Made by a program: the position numbers and the translations under genes
Notes under the pieces: generated by a model
The model's input: the letters and a program-made list of their open reading frames with translations, nothing else
Told to the model about the DNA's origin: nothing
Databases searched by the model: none
Source of the DNA: Desulfovibrionaceae bacterium
GTDB lineage: Bacteria; Desulfobacterota; Desulfovibrionia; Desulfovibrionales; Desulfovibrionaceae
Assembly: GCA_009783025.1 (NCBI GenBank)
Contig: WRHY01000004.1
Span: forward strand, 101,728 to 165,727
DNA length: 64,000 bases
Direction of reading: 5' to 3'
Part shown: piece after piece, positions 1 to 8,825 of the stretch
Position numbering within the stretch: position 1 is the stretch's first letter
How the letters are laid out: each line of letters starts with the position of its first letter

Positions 1-1
1 C

Positions 2-286
2 ATACGGGAAACAGAACCCGGCGATGCGGCGCGGGCTTTTCTTGCCTTACACGGAGAGAAATTGCGTTCGGCCGTTTCCCTGTTTCGGGAAGGCTGCACC
101 CAGTATTTTCTGGCGGAAAGACTGGCCCAGACCGTTTCACGCTTCATGCCCGAGGCTGTGTCGCCGGAACTGCTGAACGAACAGCGGACAGCGCTGTTTG
201 GACCACCCATGCATGCGGGCGGGCTGTATAAGGCCGTCATGGACCCGATCGACGAACTGGCATATTTGCAGATCAACCCTTATTAA
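2..286 (+). CDS. C-terminal fragment of an unrecognised protein
   Basis: The reading frame is open from the first bases of the window and ends at a TAA at 284-286, so only the last 94 residues are visible. A TTG at 62 could be read as a start, but the frame continues upstream without a stop, which favours a gene cut by the window edge. The fragment has no membrane segment and no motif I recognise; it ends in a short segment with DELAYLQINPY. A family A hairpin repeat begins directly after the stop codon. I cannot assign a function. Confidence 0.55.
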   Translation: MRETEPGDAARAFLALHGEKLRSAVSLFREGCTQYFLAERLAQTVSRFMPEAVSPELLNEQRTALFGPPMHAGGLYKAVMDPIDELAYLQINPY

Positions 287-339
287 TTGGGGCTCCGCCC
301 CAAACCCCGGCAGGGGAAATGATTTCCCCTGCACCCCTC
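287..339. repeat. Family A hairpin repeat, partial copy (A1)
   Basis: Two adjacent hairpins: one with a GGGGCTCCGCCCC centre at 287-303, and the conserved GGCAGGGGAAATGATTTCCC hairpin at about 309-332. The same second hairpin recurs near 12881, 24016, 46080 and 63941, and in a variant form at 41738. The copy starts at the stop codon of the upstream gene and is followed at once by a family B element. Confidence 0.8.
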
Positions 340-345
340 AAAATA

Positions 346-474
346 GGGTAGTGCTTCAGTTTGGCTTCAGACGAGGAAGGCGCAGCTTTGTGCGATGGGG
401 GCTGGGCTCTTCGGCCCTGCCCCCGGAGCGCAAACAAGCCTGACGAAGTATCAAGCCAAACTGAGGCACTACCC
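346..474. repeat. Family B long inverted repeat with GC-rich core (B1)
   Basis: The outer arms GGGTAGTGCTTCAGTTTGGC (left) and its inverted match ending CTGAGGCACTACCC (right) enclose inner arms TCAGACGAGGAAGGC and CCTGACGAAGTATCA. The centre is a GC-rich hairpin (core II) built on GGGGGCTGGGC and GCCCTGCCCCC. The same core occurs at 44862-44915. The element ends five bases short of the NYN gene stop codon and may act as its terminator. Confidence 0.85.
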
Positions 475-479
475 TTGAT

Positions 480-1796
480 TCAGCCCGTTTCTTTGGCCTG
501 CAGCCAACGGTTGAGCAGGGCACGTTCTTCCTTGCTCAGGGCCATCTGAGAAACGGCGCAAAGGTCATCAACGCTTTTGGCAAAGGCTTTGCGCAGACGC
601 TGGGCGTCAAGCTGGCTGTTCTTGCCCGCACCGGCCAGATTGACGCCGCCCCGGATAATCGCCTCCACAACAAAAGCGATTTGATTGGCGCCCAGGTGCA
701 ACCCCTCATCTTCGCATTGTTCTTCAATACAGCGCACGGTTCCGGTACGGGAAAATCCGTGTTCGTTAATTTCGTCCGCCAACATGGCGAACAGGGTGCC
801 ATACTGGGCCGGACTGAGCAGAGGCACATCGGTCAGCCGGTGGACTTTGAGCGCGAAATCGTACAGGTCCGGGCTACTTGAACGAAATTCATCGCGCAGC
901 CCGTCTCCGACGGGACGTTCATGCCGGGAGGGATCAAAGACATAGCCTTCTCCCACAGCGGTAAAGGCTATGGGCGCGAGATCCAGAAGCTCAAGCAGAT
1001 CGCGGAGCGTCCCGGCGCCGAACCAGTCCGTGGTCGCCTCCTGTTCCCTTTGCAGTACCTGGGCCACTGAAGGCAAGGGCACGGGAACGGAAGATTCCGA
1101 CACCAACTGCTTTATGGACTCCACAAGACGAATGCGCTTGTACACGGGCAGGGTCAGGTTGACGGCCTTGTCCCGTCCGGCGGCTTCTCCGTTGTCCCGG
1201 CGTTCTTCGCGTTCGGACGGGCGGGCTGGATGTTCGGATTCTCCCTCCTCCCGCGGCTCTTCCAGGGCCTGGGCCATGAACCAGTCTTCGCGAATGCGCC
1301 AGGAACAGGCCGCGGCATAGGCGGGCGAGGTATAGCCCACACTGAGCACAAGGCTGCGTCTGGCATGCTCCTGTATACGCAGCAGCAGGGGCGTAAAATC
1401 GGCATCACCCGAAAGGATGATTACTTCATCAAAGCGGGTCTGGTGGGATAAAATATCCATGCAATCCATAACCAGGTGAATGTCCGCGCAAGTTTTGCCG
1501 TAGTTGGTCAGGGGCGGGCAATCGACCACCAGAAAGGCCGAACGGATGAAAAACGGACGAAATTCATGGTATTTGATCGGATTGAGATAACAGCAGCGCT
1601 TGAGAATACGACGGCGCACACCATCACCGTACATCATACGCAGAGCGTGCCCTTCGAGCCAGCGGAGCCAGCGCTGGGGATTGGTTGCGAATGTGCGTGC
1701 CAGTGTGGGGTCCTGTTCCAGAAGACGGGTATACATGTTATCAAAATCAACAAATAAGGCGCTGTAAATTTCATCAAAATTCTGAAAACGACCCAT
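480..1796 (-). CDS. NYN-domain (PIN-like) putative ribonuclease with LOTUS-like tail
   Basis: This is a 438-residue cytoplasmic protein. The first ~200 residues match the NYN/LabA type of PIN-like nuclease fold: an early acidic strand (LFVDFDNMY), a central ADIHLVMDCMDI and a later VIILSGDADFTPLL. These would supply the metal-binding aspartates. An acidic, arginine-rich linker follows. The region around GTLRDLLELLDL then resembles an OST-HTH/LOTUS RNA-binding module; this second call is weaker. The start at 1796 is preferred because AGGAG lies seven bases upstream; an ATG-less extension of 12 residues upstream has no ribosome site. The gene ends five bases from a family B element. RNA cleavage is inferred from the fold; the target is unknown. 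Confidence 0.75.
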   Translation of the reverse strand: MGRFQNFDEIYSALFVDFDNMYTRLLEQDPTLARTFATNPQRWLRWLEGHALRMMYGDGVRRRILKRCCYLNPIKYHEFRPFFIRSAFLVVDCPPLTNYGKTCADIHLVMDCMDILSHQTRFDEVIILSGDADFTPLLLRIQEHARRSLVLSVGYTSPAYAAACSWRIREDWFMAQALEEPREEGESEHPARPSEREERRDNGEAAGRDKAVNLTLPVYKRIRLVESIKQLVSESSVPVPLPSVAQVLQREQEATTDWFGAGTLRDLLELLDLAPIAFTAVGEGYVFDPSRHERPVGDGLRDEFRSSSPDLYDFALKVHRLTDVPLLSPAQYGTLFAMLADEINEHGFSRTGTVRCIEEQCEDEGLHLGANQIAFVVEAIIRGGVNLAGAGKNSQLDAQRLRKAFAKSVDDLCAVSQMALSKEERALLNRWLQAKETG

Positions 1797-1929
1797 GTAT
1801 GATCTCCTGGTAGATATCCGGCTGTATCCCAATATACACTACTGTCAAACAGTCAACCGGCGTATAGTAAAACTTTCATGTAAGATATTGAAAAAAGCTA
1901 TGGTAAATATGTCAAGTCATACAGTCCGG

Positions 1930-2787
1930 TTACAATCCGGCAAGTAAAAAGCTCTTATTACTCATGGCCAGCAACGATAGTGCATAGAACGCGGGATGGC
2001 AGGGCGCCGCAAGCGTTTTCCAAAGAACGTTGTGCTGTTCCAGCAGTTGCTGCCGTTGCTCGTTGGAATACAGGCGCTGTGCTTCTCCCGGAGTATAGAA
2101 AGGAACTCTGTCCTGGGTCGGGGCTTCTATAACGCCAATTCCGGCAGTGGCGCTTTCTTCCAGCTTCATGAACTGCCGGTGCGCTTCCTTGAATCCTTTG
2201 AACGGCCCAAGGCAGAGAGCGAAGCCTTTGCCCGGTCCGTTCGGGCGGTACAGAGTCTTTACCGGCATGCCCAGGCGCTTGGATAATTTGGCGGCTTGGC
2301 CGCGTGCCTTGAAGGCGCTTCGCTCATTCGCGATGTGCACGTAAAAGGCGTTTTCTCCGTTAAGGGGCTTGCCTTTTTTACCGGCCACGATTTCAAGGCG
2401 GACAGGGACCACACCGGCATTGGTCATTCCCAGTATTTGAGCGGCCTTGAGCGATACGTCCACAATGCGCCCCTGCACAAAGGGGCCGCGATCATTAACG
2501 CGCACAAGAACATGTTTGCCGTTTTTCAAGTTGTGCACCCGCACTATTGTGCCGAAGGGCAAGCCGTTATGAGCGGCGGTCAGCGCATGGCGGTTATATA
2601 TTTCACCATTTGCCGTCTGTTTGCCGTGTGCCGACGTGCCATACCAGGACGCCCTGCCTTGGGCGACGTAAGTCTCGGAAGCAAAAGCCGGAACGCAGGA
2701 CAATGTGAATACACAGAAGGCTACAAACAACAAAACCACTGTGGTGTAACCGGCGGAGCGGATAACGGTATTCTTTTGATATGCCAA
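1930..2787 (-). CDS. rlpA: RlpA-type septal ring protein with SPOR domain
   Basis: A 285-residue exported protein. A hydrophobic signal segment (residues about 12-30) ends in PAFA, a likely signal peptidase I site. The double-psi beta-barrel domain follows: GRASWYGTSAHGKQTANGE, then LPFGTIVRVHNLKNGK and VRVNDRGPFVQGRIVDVS, which holds the conserved DRGPF motif. A C-terminal SPOR-like segment (about residues 165-240) would bind denuded glycan at the septum. RlpA family members are lytic transglycosylases acting on septal peptidoglycan. The start is a TTG at 2787, chosen because AGGAG lies eight bases upstream and it begins a clean signal peptide. There is a Cys near the end of the hydrophobic stretch, but the lipobox is not canonical. 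Confidence 0.88.
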   Translation of the reverse strand: MAYQKNTVIRSAGYTTVVLLFVAFCVFTLSCVPAFASETYVAQGRASWYGTSAHGKQTANGEIYNRHALTAAHNGLPFGTIVRVHNLKNGKHVLVRVNDRGPFVQGRIVDVSLKAAQILGMTNAGVVPVRLEIVAGKKGKPLNGENAFYVHIANERSAFKARGQAAKLSKRLGMPVKTLYRPNGPGKGFALCLGPFKGFKEAHRQFMKLEESATAGIGVIEAPTQDRVPFYTPGEAQRLYSNEQRQQLLEQHNVLWKTLAAPCHPAFYALSLLAMSNKSFLLAGL

Positions 2788-2900
2788 AAAATAACTCCTG
2801 TTAAGGGTGCTGCGAAGCCCGCGCACTCGCCCAAGCAATAATCTCGAGCGTAAAAGCCATAGGGACGGTGCGTGTTGGCGCGTATATTTTTTCCTGTGTT

Positions 2901-2929
2901 AGGCTACGCACTATGTTTCTGTCAGTCAA
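2901..2929 (-). promoter_or_regulatory. Possible sigma70 promoter for rlpA
   Basis: On the minus strand, TTGACT and TAGCCT are separated by 17 bases. This implies a leader of about 105 bases before the rlpA TTG start. The match is moderate and untested. Confidence 0.4.
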
Positions 2930-3037
2930 GGTTATGGAACGGCGCAATATAACTGGATAATACTTTTATGCAGAGGCGCCGCCGCTCTATCATCATAAAA
3001 TTACAATTCTCTTTTGCCGGAAAATTTTGCCGTTCGG

Positions 3038-3736
3038 TCAGAAACCAAGCGTGTCTGTGCCGACCGGGGCTTTTTTTACGGGGCGCGACAGCAGCACTAC
3101 AGATTCCGGTACAATACGCAGCAGAGCCGTATGCTGCACTTCAGGCAGAAGCCTCCCGCGTTCAAGAACAAAAAGGGCTCCGGGTTCCGAGCTTGCGTCA
3201 TGCAGCAGGAGAGCCTTGTCATTGGCGGCCTGGGCTGTCGTCCAATGCGAAACCACGGGCTGGCGCGTGCCTGGGATGAATCTGTGAAAACGCAGAAGCG
3301 CCGCTCTGGGGTATCCTCCTTGTTCGCCAAGCCAGCCTGCCAGGGCGTCCCAAACGGCGCAGGCTTCATTTTTTGCCGCCGAGGGGCAGGCCGGACCGCC
3401 GGGAGCATGGGCTTCAGGCAGGAACATCTCCATCTCGGTCAAATCGTTGCTCCGGCTTTGCGGGCACAGGCAATCGGAAAAGGGCTGTCTGACATCCAAT
3501 CGCCAGGGCGACGCAGAACACCAGCGACCGAGCAGCCAACGAATCAGCCAGTAGTGGTCGGTCTCGTTACAAAGAAAGCTGATCCATACCCGTTCCTGCT
3601 TGGACAGGGCATGTACTGTTTCTTGAAAAATTTTTCTCGCATGCGCAAGATCAAGCCCGTAGATGCAGGAAAGCGCATTTATGACCGCATAAATGCCGCA
3701 GGCGAAATCAAGTGTACCTTGCATATATCTGCGCAT
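3038..3736 (-). CDS. Peptidase C39-like (papain-fold) protein
   Basis: A 232-residue protein with no signal peptide. Residues 5-25 read YMQGTLDFACGIYAVINAL, which matches the N-terminal catalytic-cysteine helix of C39-like peptidases (Q before D/G, then C followed by a helix). A histidine in VVSHWTTA (about residue 166) and an aspartate in LLLHDASS (about 180) follow in the order expected for a Cys-His-Asp triad. There is no ABC transporter or bacteriocin partner nearby, so this is not a classic C39 leader-cleaving exporter. The start is supported by GGAG six bases upstream, and an AT-rich promoter lies just before it. The fold call is moderate; the substrate is unknown. Confidence 0.6.
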   Translation of the reverse strand: MRRYMQGTLDFACGIYAVINALSCIYGLDLAHARKIFQETVHALSKQERVWISFLCNETDHYWLIRWLLGRWCSASPWRLDVRQPFSDCLCPQSRSNDLTEMEMFLPEAHAPGGPACPSAAKNEACAVWDALAGWLGEQGGYPRAALLRFHRFIPGTRQPVVSHWTTAQAANDKALLLHDASSEPGALFVLERGRLLPEVQHTALLRIVPESVVLLSRPVKKAPVGTDTLGF

Positions 3737-3756
3737 GTATGCTCCATTCCAGCTAT

Positions 3757-3785
3757 TTTATATATAATTATTTATAATAAGGCAA
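3757..3785 (-). promoter_or_regulatory. Possible promoter of the C39-like gene
   Basis: On the minus strand, TTGCCT, a 17-base AT-rich spacer and TATAAA. It lies about 20 bases before the start codon in a markedly AT-rich stretch. Confidence 0.45.
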
Positions 3786-3838
3786 GTTAAAAAATGCGCT
3801 ATGCGATACTGTCTTTGTGATCATGGCGCTCGCCATGT

Positions 3839-4720
3839 TTAATCAGAAAGACGCACAAATCTTGTTCCTTGCTCCAAAAGCAACGGAAGCGACTGCCGCA
3901 AACCTTCCCGTGTGCCGCTGTGGGGTTTGTTCATGTGCAGGAGCAGGATATCGCCGTGCTTTGCGCCCAGGATTTTAGCCTTGACCCCGGCCGCAGACAA
4001 CGTGGCTCCCTCATCGCCGGCAATACTGTACCCGGCAATGCCCAGTCCCAGATCCCGGATGGCCTGGACCGCAAGATCGTCATAATAGGCTGTGCCCGCT
4101 CTGAACCAGCGCGGCCGCTGGCCGGTGGCCCGTTCAATGTCCCGCGCATTGCCCTCCACTTCGGCCACGAGTTCGGCAAAAGAGGCGGTTCCCTGGATAC
4201 CATAGATGCTTTTGCCGGTGACGGAACAGGGGCAATGCCGTGAACCGTGGGCCGCTATCTCGAACAGCGGATCAGCCGCCAGCCCGGACAGCGTTTCAGG
4301 ATTATTACGTATCCAGGGTGAGGCCACAAACAGGGTGGCAGGGATTTTCCATTGGCGCAGCAAGGCGATCAACTCGGCATCATAACTTGCCCCCTTTCTG
4401 CCGCCGCAGGCGTCCAGCGTCAGGGCAACAACCGGTCCGCTGTCCTCAGCCAAGGGCAGGGGAAGCGTCGAGATCACGCCAGGCAAATGCTCGCCCCAGG
4501 CGACGGGTGTTTTATGCGCATAGCGCCGCGCAAGAATAGCCGCGATTTCGCTGAGCGATTGTCCCGCAAAGGGAGTCGCGGCCGCCTGCTCGCCGTGGCC
4601 CGCAACCCCGGAAAGCAGGAAAAAGGCCGCGCAGAGTATCGCCAGCGCCGTGCTTCCCAGCGCGGCCTCAAGCGAACGCTGTTTGCGGTTCAAAGAGGTG
4701 TGGCAATGATCACCGTTCAT
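3839..4720 (-). CDS. Polysaccharide deacetylase (NodB-type, CE4)
   Basis: A 293-residue exported protein with an N-terminal hydrophobic segment (about residues 20-42). The NodB homology domain covers about residues 95-290. ALTLDACGG replaces the usual TFDDG metal motif, HGSRHCPC carries the paired metal-binding histidines, FRAGTAYYDD is motif 3, and GDILLLHMN is the C-terminal histidine motif. Enzymes of this family remove N-acetyl groups from peptidoglycan or other amino sugars outside the cytoplasm. The first motif is atypical: the second Asp of DD is replaced by Ala. The ATG overlaps the aroE stop as ATGA, so the two genes are probably translationally coupled. Confidence 0.8.
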   Translation of the reverse strand: MNGDHCHTSLNRKQRSLEAALGSTALAILCAAFFLLSGVAGHGEQAAATPFAGQSLSEIAAILARRYAHKTPVAWGEHLPGVISTLPLPLAEDSGPVVALTLDACGGRKGASYDAELIALLRQWKIPATLFVASPWIRNNPETLSGLAADPLFEIAAHGSRHCPCSVTGKSIYGIQGTASFAELVAEVEGNARDIERATGQRPRWFRAGTAYYDDLAVQAIRDLGLGIAGYSIAGDEGATLSAAGVKAKILGAKHGDILLLHMNKPHSGTREGLRQSLPLLLEQGTRFVRLSD

Positions 4721-5574
4721 AGAATGTCGAGCAACAGTTCGCGCGCCTCCAGGCCGGATAGTTCAACACCGGTCCAGAGCCGGAATTGTTCCCTTGCTTG
4801 AGCCACAAAGAAATCCAGCCCGTCGATACAGGTCATGCCGCGCTCGCGGGCTGTTACGAGAAGCGGCGTCCGCACGGGATTATAGACAATATCATAGATG
4901 AACCAGGCCTTCGCCTGACCGGGCAAGGCGAGCAGCGGCAGGGCAGGCAGGGGGCTTTGTCCGGCCAATGTTCCGGTCATGCCAAGGGGCGTGGCGTTGA
5001 TCACCAGAGTGGGTCCCAGGTCGGCGAGGGCCTGTTCTCTGTCGTCCCAGGCCAGGGTCTGACAGCCGAAATCGCGGGCCAGGGCTTCGGCTTTTGCGGC
5101 GTTGCGCGCCGCAATCCAGACCTCGGCCAGGCCAAGTTCCCGCAGACCGGCCAGAGCGGCCCGGCCCGCTCCCCCCGTTCCCAGCAATAGGGCGCGGCCC
5201 GGCAGTTTTTTGCCCGCATTCCGGAGCTTCAGCAGTGGAGCCAGAAATCCGGCCACATCCGTGTTGTCTCCCACCAAGCGATCCCCTTGCCAATAGATCA
5301 GGTTGACCGCGCCCACGGCCTGAGCCCTTTGCGTGAGTTGGTCCAGGAAAGGGATGACAGTCTGCTTGTGGGGTATGGTCACGCTCAGTCCGGCTATGGG
5401 CAGGCTGCGTACAGCCGCAAAAAAAGCGGGCAGATCGTCCGCGCTTTTTTCCCAGGCAAAGTAAGCGCCGGGATGGCCGGAGCGGGCAAAGCCCCAGGTA
5501 TGCAGAGCAGGGCTCAGGCTCTGGGCCAGAGGCATGCCGAGCACGCCGTAAAGATATTGAGGGGGAAGGAGCAT
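4717..5574 (-). CDS. aroE: Shikimate dehydrogenase
   Basis: A 285-residue cytoplasmic enzyme that reduces 3-dehydroshikimate to shikimate with NADPH in aromatic amino acid synthesis. Motifs are in the expected order: QSLSPALH (shikimate binding), SVTIPHK with the catalytic lysine, GDNTDVAGF, the dinucleotide-binding GTGGAGRAA, INATPLGM, and a C-terminal GLDFFVAQAREQFRLWTG. The length is normal for the family. CGGAG lies seven bases before the ATG. A 13-bp hairpin sits immediately upstream of this ribosome site, between hisG and aroE. Confidence 0.95.
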   Translation of the reverse strand: MLLPPQYLYGVLGMPLAQSLSPALHTWGFARSGHPGAYFAWEKSADDLPAFFAAVRSLPIAGLSVTIPHKQTVIPFLDQLTQRAQAVGAVNLIYWQGDRLVGDNTDVAGFLAPLLKLRNAGKKLPGRALLLGTGGAGRAALAGLRELGLAEVWIAARNAAKAEALARDFGCQTLAWDDREQALADLGPTLVINATPLGMTGTLAGQSPLPALPLLALPGQAKAWFIYDIVYNPVRTPLLVTARERGMTCIDGLDFFVAQAREQFRLWTGVELSGLEARELLLDIL

Positions 5575-5587
5575 GGAATTTCTCCGA

Positions 5588-5619
5588 GGCTGTTGGCAAA
5601 ATTCCCTTTGCCAACAGCC
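5588..5619 (-). terminator. Hairpin between hisG and aroE
   Basis: A stem of about 13 bp (GGCTGTTGGCAAA and its complement) with a 6-base loop. There is no T-run, and it ends a few bases before the aroE ribosome site. It could attenuate read-through or stabilise an mRNA end. Its arm resembles the family C repeat arm (GGCTGTTTCCAAA), so it may be a miniature relative. Confidence 0.5.
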
Positions 5620-5633
5620 CGGCCCATTGCCTT

Positions 5634-6512
5634 TTATATGACCTTGTTCAGCGGATATTCGATAATGCCTTCGGCTCCCGCTTCCACGAGTTGGGGCAGA
5701 AGGTCGCGTACCACCTTGGTTTCAATGACGATTTCAAGAGAAATCCAGCGTTCGTCCTGCAAATGGGCGATGGTGGGGGAATTGAGGGCGGGCACGAGCG
5801 TGAGGATGGCGTCCAGATTGGCTTTGGGCGCGTTCATCTTGACTCCGACCAGGGATTCCGCGCGGAGCGCCCCTTGCAGAAGCATGGTGATCTGTTCGAT
5901 CTTTCTGCGTTTCCAGGGGTCGGCCCAGGCGGCCTTGTTGGCGATGAGCTGGGTATTGGTGACCAGCACTTCGTCGATGATTCGCAGTCCGTTGGCGCGG
6001 ATGGTGGCGCCGGTCTCCGTGATTTCCACTATGGCGTCGGCCAGGCCTTCAATAACCTTGCCCTCGGTTGCGCCCCAGGAATAGGCCACGGTAACCGGGA
6101 TGCCTTTGTCCGCGAAATAGCGTCTGGTCAGGCCGAGAATCTCGGTGGCCACCCGTTTGCCCGCGAGATCTTCCGGCTTATGATAAGGGGAATCTCCGGC
6201 CACGGCCAGCACCCAGCGGGCCGGGCGGTTGCTCATTTTGGAGTAAATGAGATCCGCCACGATTTCGACATCCGCCTCATTTTCCTGGGTCCAATCCTTA
6301 CCGGTCAGACCGCAGTCCAGAATACCCTCGTCCACGTAACCCGCCATTTCCTGAGGGCGGCAGAGGCTCATGGCAAGCTCCGGGTCGTTCACTTCCGGGA
6401 AATAGTTCCTGTGCCGCATGGAGATCTTCCAGCCGGACTTGGCAAAAAGAGTCAGGGTGGATTCTTCCAGCGACCCCTTGGGGATGCCGAATTTCAGGAC
6501 GTTGTCAGCCAT
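5634..6512 (-). CDS. hisG: ATP phosphoribosyltransferase, long form
   Basis: A 292-residue protein catalysing the first step of histidine synthesis (ATP plus PRPP to phosphoribosyl-ATP). The N-terminal GIPKGSLEEST and the region DCGLTGKDW, together with EITETGATIRANGLRI (the PRPP-binding loop), are diagnostic. The extra C-terminal ~75 residues form the regulatory domain found in long-form HisG, which works without HisZ. The ATG overlaps the hisI stop codon by one base (TAATG), implying coupled translation. Feedback by histidine through the C-terminal domain is known for this form and is inferred here. Confidence 0.95.
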   Translation of the reverse strand: MADNVLKFGIPKGSLEESTLTLFAKSGWKISMRHRNYFPEVNDPELAMSLCRPQEMAGYVDEGILDCGLTGKDWTQENEADVEIVADLIYSKMSNRPARWVLAVAGDSPYHKPEDLAGKRVATEILGLTRRYFADKGIPVTVAYSWGATEGKVIEGLADAIVEITETGATIRANGLRIIDEVLVTNTQLIANKAAWADPWKRRKIEQITMLLQGALRAESLVGVKMNAPKANLDAILTLVPALNSPTIAHLQDERWISLEIVIETKVVRDLLPQLVEAGAEGIIEYPLNKVI

Positions 6513-6889
6513 TATTTATAGACCTCCTTGGGGTCGAACACGACAGGGCAGCACTGGCTCGCCGCGCCGTTTTTCAGTTCGCGGAAAAAGCAGCTCCGGT
6601 AGCCTTCATGGCAGGCCGCGCCGCCGATCTGGTCCACCAGGAGCAGGATGGTGTCACTGTCACAGTCCAGCCGGACGGCATGCACTCTCTGCACATGTCC
6701 GGATGTGCCGCCTTTATGCCACAGGCTTTGCCGGCTGCGGCTCCAGAAGTGGGCCTCGCCGGTTTCCAGGGTCTTTTGGTACGACTCTTCGTTCATGTAG
6801 GCGAGCATCAATACCTCGCCCGTGGACGCGGACTGGACAATGGCGGGAAGAAGCCCGCCGCCCTTGGCGAAATCAGGGGAAAAATTCAT
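6512..6889 (-). CDS. hisI: Phosphoribosyl-AMP cyclohydrolase
   Basis: A 125-residue enzyme opening the purine ring of phosphoribosyl-AMP in the third step of histidine synthesis. It shows [30 protein letters not shown], the metal-binding DCDSD and the late cysteines in HEGYRSCFF. It is a stand-alone HisI, with no fused HisE domain. It is the first gene of the hisI-hisG-aroE-deacetylase run. An AAGGAG-like site lies before the ATG. Confidence 0.95.
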   Translation of the reverse strand: MNFSPDFAKGGGLLPAIVQSASTGEVLMLAYMNEESYQKTLETGEAHFWSRSRQSLWHKGGTSGHVQRVHAVRLDCDSDTILLLVDQIGGAACHEGYRSCFFRELKNGAASQCCPVVFDPKEVYK

Positions 6890-6915
6890 GCTGAACTCCT
6901 TGCGGCAGCTACCCC

Positions 6916-7674
6916 TTACGTTTTACGTCGCGGCGGGGCCAGAATAAGGGAGAGATAATGGGGTTTTTCCGGAACATTATCAAGTCCCTCGGCGATAATT
7001 TCTCCCTCCAGGCCAAGCCGGGAGACAAAGCGCGTTTCCCGGTTTCCGCCGGAGGCGGCCAAGGCTTCGCATATGGCGGCCGCGTTGCGGTATGTTTTGA
7101 GAATAACCGCGCTGTCCGCGAGAGAAAGGGCGGCTTTGAGGCGTTCCGGAGTATTGATGCCGGAAACGACAAGCAGGTTTTCCTCACCTTCACAGAGCAC
7201 GGTGCGGGTTTTTGCGGCAGCCTCCTGAAAAGAGGTGATGCCGGGAATAACTCGCACCGGCAACTCCGGAGCAAAAGATTCCAGGGTGCGCATGAGATAC
7301 CCGAAGGTACTGTATATGAGGGGATCGCCCAGGGTGAGAAAGGCTGCGTCGCGCCCGGAGCGCAGGATAGTGGCCACTGTACGGGCGTTGTTTTCCCAAG
7401 CCGCGCGAAGCGCTTCTTTATCTCGGGTCATGGGGAAATCAAGGCGCACGGTTTGCGTATGCTTTGGCAGGTGCGGAGCGGCAATGGACAGGGCCAGGGA
7501 ATCGTCGTTTTTGGGCGAGGCCGCCGCAAGAATGATACTGACGGACTGTAGAACGCTGATCGCACGCAGGGTGAGCAGGTCGGGCGCGCCCGGCCCGACC
7601 CCGATACCGTAAAGAACACCGGGAAGTGGAGTACAGTCGCTGTGTATGCCGCGGGAAGAATCGTTTTTGTTCAT
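6916..7674 (-). CDS. cobI: Precorrin-2 C20-methyltransferase
   Basis: A 252-residue SAM-dependent methyltransferase of corrin synthesis (cobI/cbiL type). The start of the tetrapyrrole methylase fold is visible as [18 protein letters not shown]. It is followed by [13 protein letters not shown] (the GDP loop) and [25 protein letters not shown] in the C-terminal half is typical of this subfamily. The start at 7674 (MNKNDSSR) is chosen because the frame upstream has no recognisable protein and runs into the grpE promoter region. It is divergent from grpE. I cannot tell the cobalt-containing from the metal-free substrate form by sequence alone. Confidence 0.85.
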   Translation of the reverse strand: MNKNDSSRGIHSDCTPLPGVLYGIGVGPGAPDLLTLRAISVLQSVSIILAAASPKNDDSLALSIAAPHLPKHTQTVRLDFPMTRDKEALRAAWENNARTVATILRSGRDAAFLTLGDPLIYSTFGYLMRTLESFAPELPVRVIPGITSFQEAAAKTRTVLCEGEENLLVVSGINTPERLKAALSLADSAVILKTYRNAAAICEALAASGGNRETRFVSRLGLEGEIIAEGLDNVPEKPHYLSLILAPPRRKT

Positions 7675-7773
7675 TTTTCCAAAGCTAATCTGCTCTAAGT
7701 AATACCAAACCGCCAGAACTGTATGCCAGTACAGCGCGCTTGGCAAGGGCGTTTCATAGCAGGTAGCGCCCGC

Positions 7774-7802
7774 TTGACACAAGACGGCGGCATGCTTACT
7801 CA
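7774..7802 (+). promoter_or_regulatory. Possible promoter of grpE
   Basis: TTGACA followed after 17 bases by TACTCA. No CIRCE operator (TTAGCACTC inverted repeat) or clear sigma32 promoter is visible between cobI and grpE, nor is a cobalamin riboswitch. Confidence 0.35.
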
Positions 7803-7839
7803 TAAGCCGATACCACCAGTATAGGAGCCATACACATAT

Positions 7840-8661
7840 ATGAGTGCCAAACATACGATTTTTCCTCCCGGCCTAGGCGGAGAGGGCGGGAAAAAGCCTC
7901 TGTTCACTGAAGGTGATGACGAGCTCTATACAGGTCAGCCGCGGCAGCCTGCGGACTTCGGAACTGCCCGGCCTCAGGAATCGGAACCGGTCATCGGGCC
8001 GCGGGGCACGGCCAAAGGGCGTGCCGCCTATGCCGTGCAGGAAAACGAATTGCCGCCGCAGTCACCTGCGGGACCGGGCTTCGGCGCCTTGGGTGGACTT
8101 TTTGCCGGCGGGCCGGAGCAAAGTAGCGAGGGCAGCGCACCTTCCGTTGGTACGGCGGAAGATCTACTGTCTCTTGTGCCGGACGCCCGCTTGCAGGAAG
8201 AATGTCAAAAGCGCCTCTGTCCTGCCTGTCCTTTAAAAAAGGAATTTGAAGACGCGCATTTGCGCGCTCTGGCCGATCTGGACAACAGCAAAAAACGTCT
8301 GGCCCGGGAGCGTGAAGAACAGATTCGCTTTGCGGCTGAATCCGTGTTGAGCGACATCATCCCCTCTCTGGACAATCTGGATCTGGCCCTACAGCATGCC
8401 GGAAACTATGAAGGCTGCAAAGATTTTGTCGTGGGCGTGCAGATGACCCGCAAGCTTTTGCAGGACGCTCTGACCAAGCATGGCCTGGTCCAGGCCGGAG
8501 CGGTAGGCGAGGAATTTAATCCGGCCTTGCATGAGGCCGTGGGCATGGTGGATGCGCCGGGTGTGGCGGATAATCATATCTGCTCTCTTCTTTCCAACGG
8601 CTACACGTTGAACGGAAGACTGCTGCGTCCGGCACGGGTTATGGTCTGCAAAAAGGGATAA
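7840..8661 (+). CDS. grpE: GrpE nucleotide exchange factor with long N-terminal extension
   Basis: A 273-residue cochaperone that releases ADP from DnaK. The GrpE core occupies about residues 125-273: a long helical segment (EFEDAHLRALADLDNSKKR), then LDNLDLALQHA, and the beta domain with EEFNPALHEAVGMVD and the C-terminal GYTLNGRLLRPARVMV. The N-terminal ~120 residues are proline- and glycine-rich and probably disordered. They end in CPACPLKKEF, a CxxC-like pair just before the helix. GrpE proteins are usually near 190 residues, so the extension is notable. AGGAG lies 12 bases before the ATG. No dnaK or dnaJ is adjacent. Confidence 0.92.
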   Translation: MSAKHTIFPPGLGGEGGKKPLFTEGDDELYTGQPRQPADFGTARPQESEPVIGPRGTAKGRAAYAVQENELPPQSPAGPGFGALGGLFAGGPEQSSEGSAPSVGTAEDLLSLVPDARLQEECQKRLCPACPLKKEFEDAHLRALADLDNSKKRLAREREEQIRFAAESVLSDIIPSLDNLDLALQHAGNYEGCKDFVVGVQMTRKLLQDALTKHGLVQAGAVGEEFNPALHEAVGMVDAPGVADNHICSLLSNGYTLNGRLLRPARVMVCKKG

Positions 8662-8668
8662 GGAAGGC

Positions 8669-8687
8669 CTGTCAAGGCTCCCTTGAC
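8669..8687 (+). terminator. Hairpin after grpE
   Basis: Perfect arms TGTCAAGG and CCTTGACA around a 3-base loop, eight bases after the grpE stop. There is no T-run, so a role in ending transcription is uncertain. Confidence 0.45.
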
Positions 8688-8825
8688 AACCCCCTGGTTG
8701 AGCGTAAAAGCATATTGAAAAAACAACGGAAATGTGTTTTTCTGAAAAAACATGGCCGGGCTTTTTGTCATGTGGGCTTTTTACTGTGAAGAACAGCGGA
8801 TAATCCTTCCATGCGGAGCGATAGT

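Noticed and set aside
7675..7839. Cobalamin riboswitch upstream of cobI
   Set aside because: I see no B12-box sequence or the expected long leader; the region holds only a possible grpE promoter.
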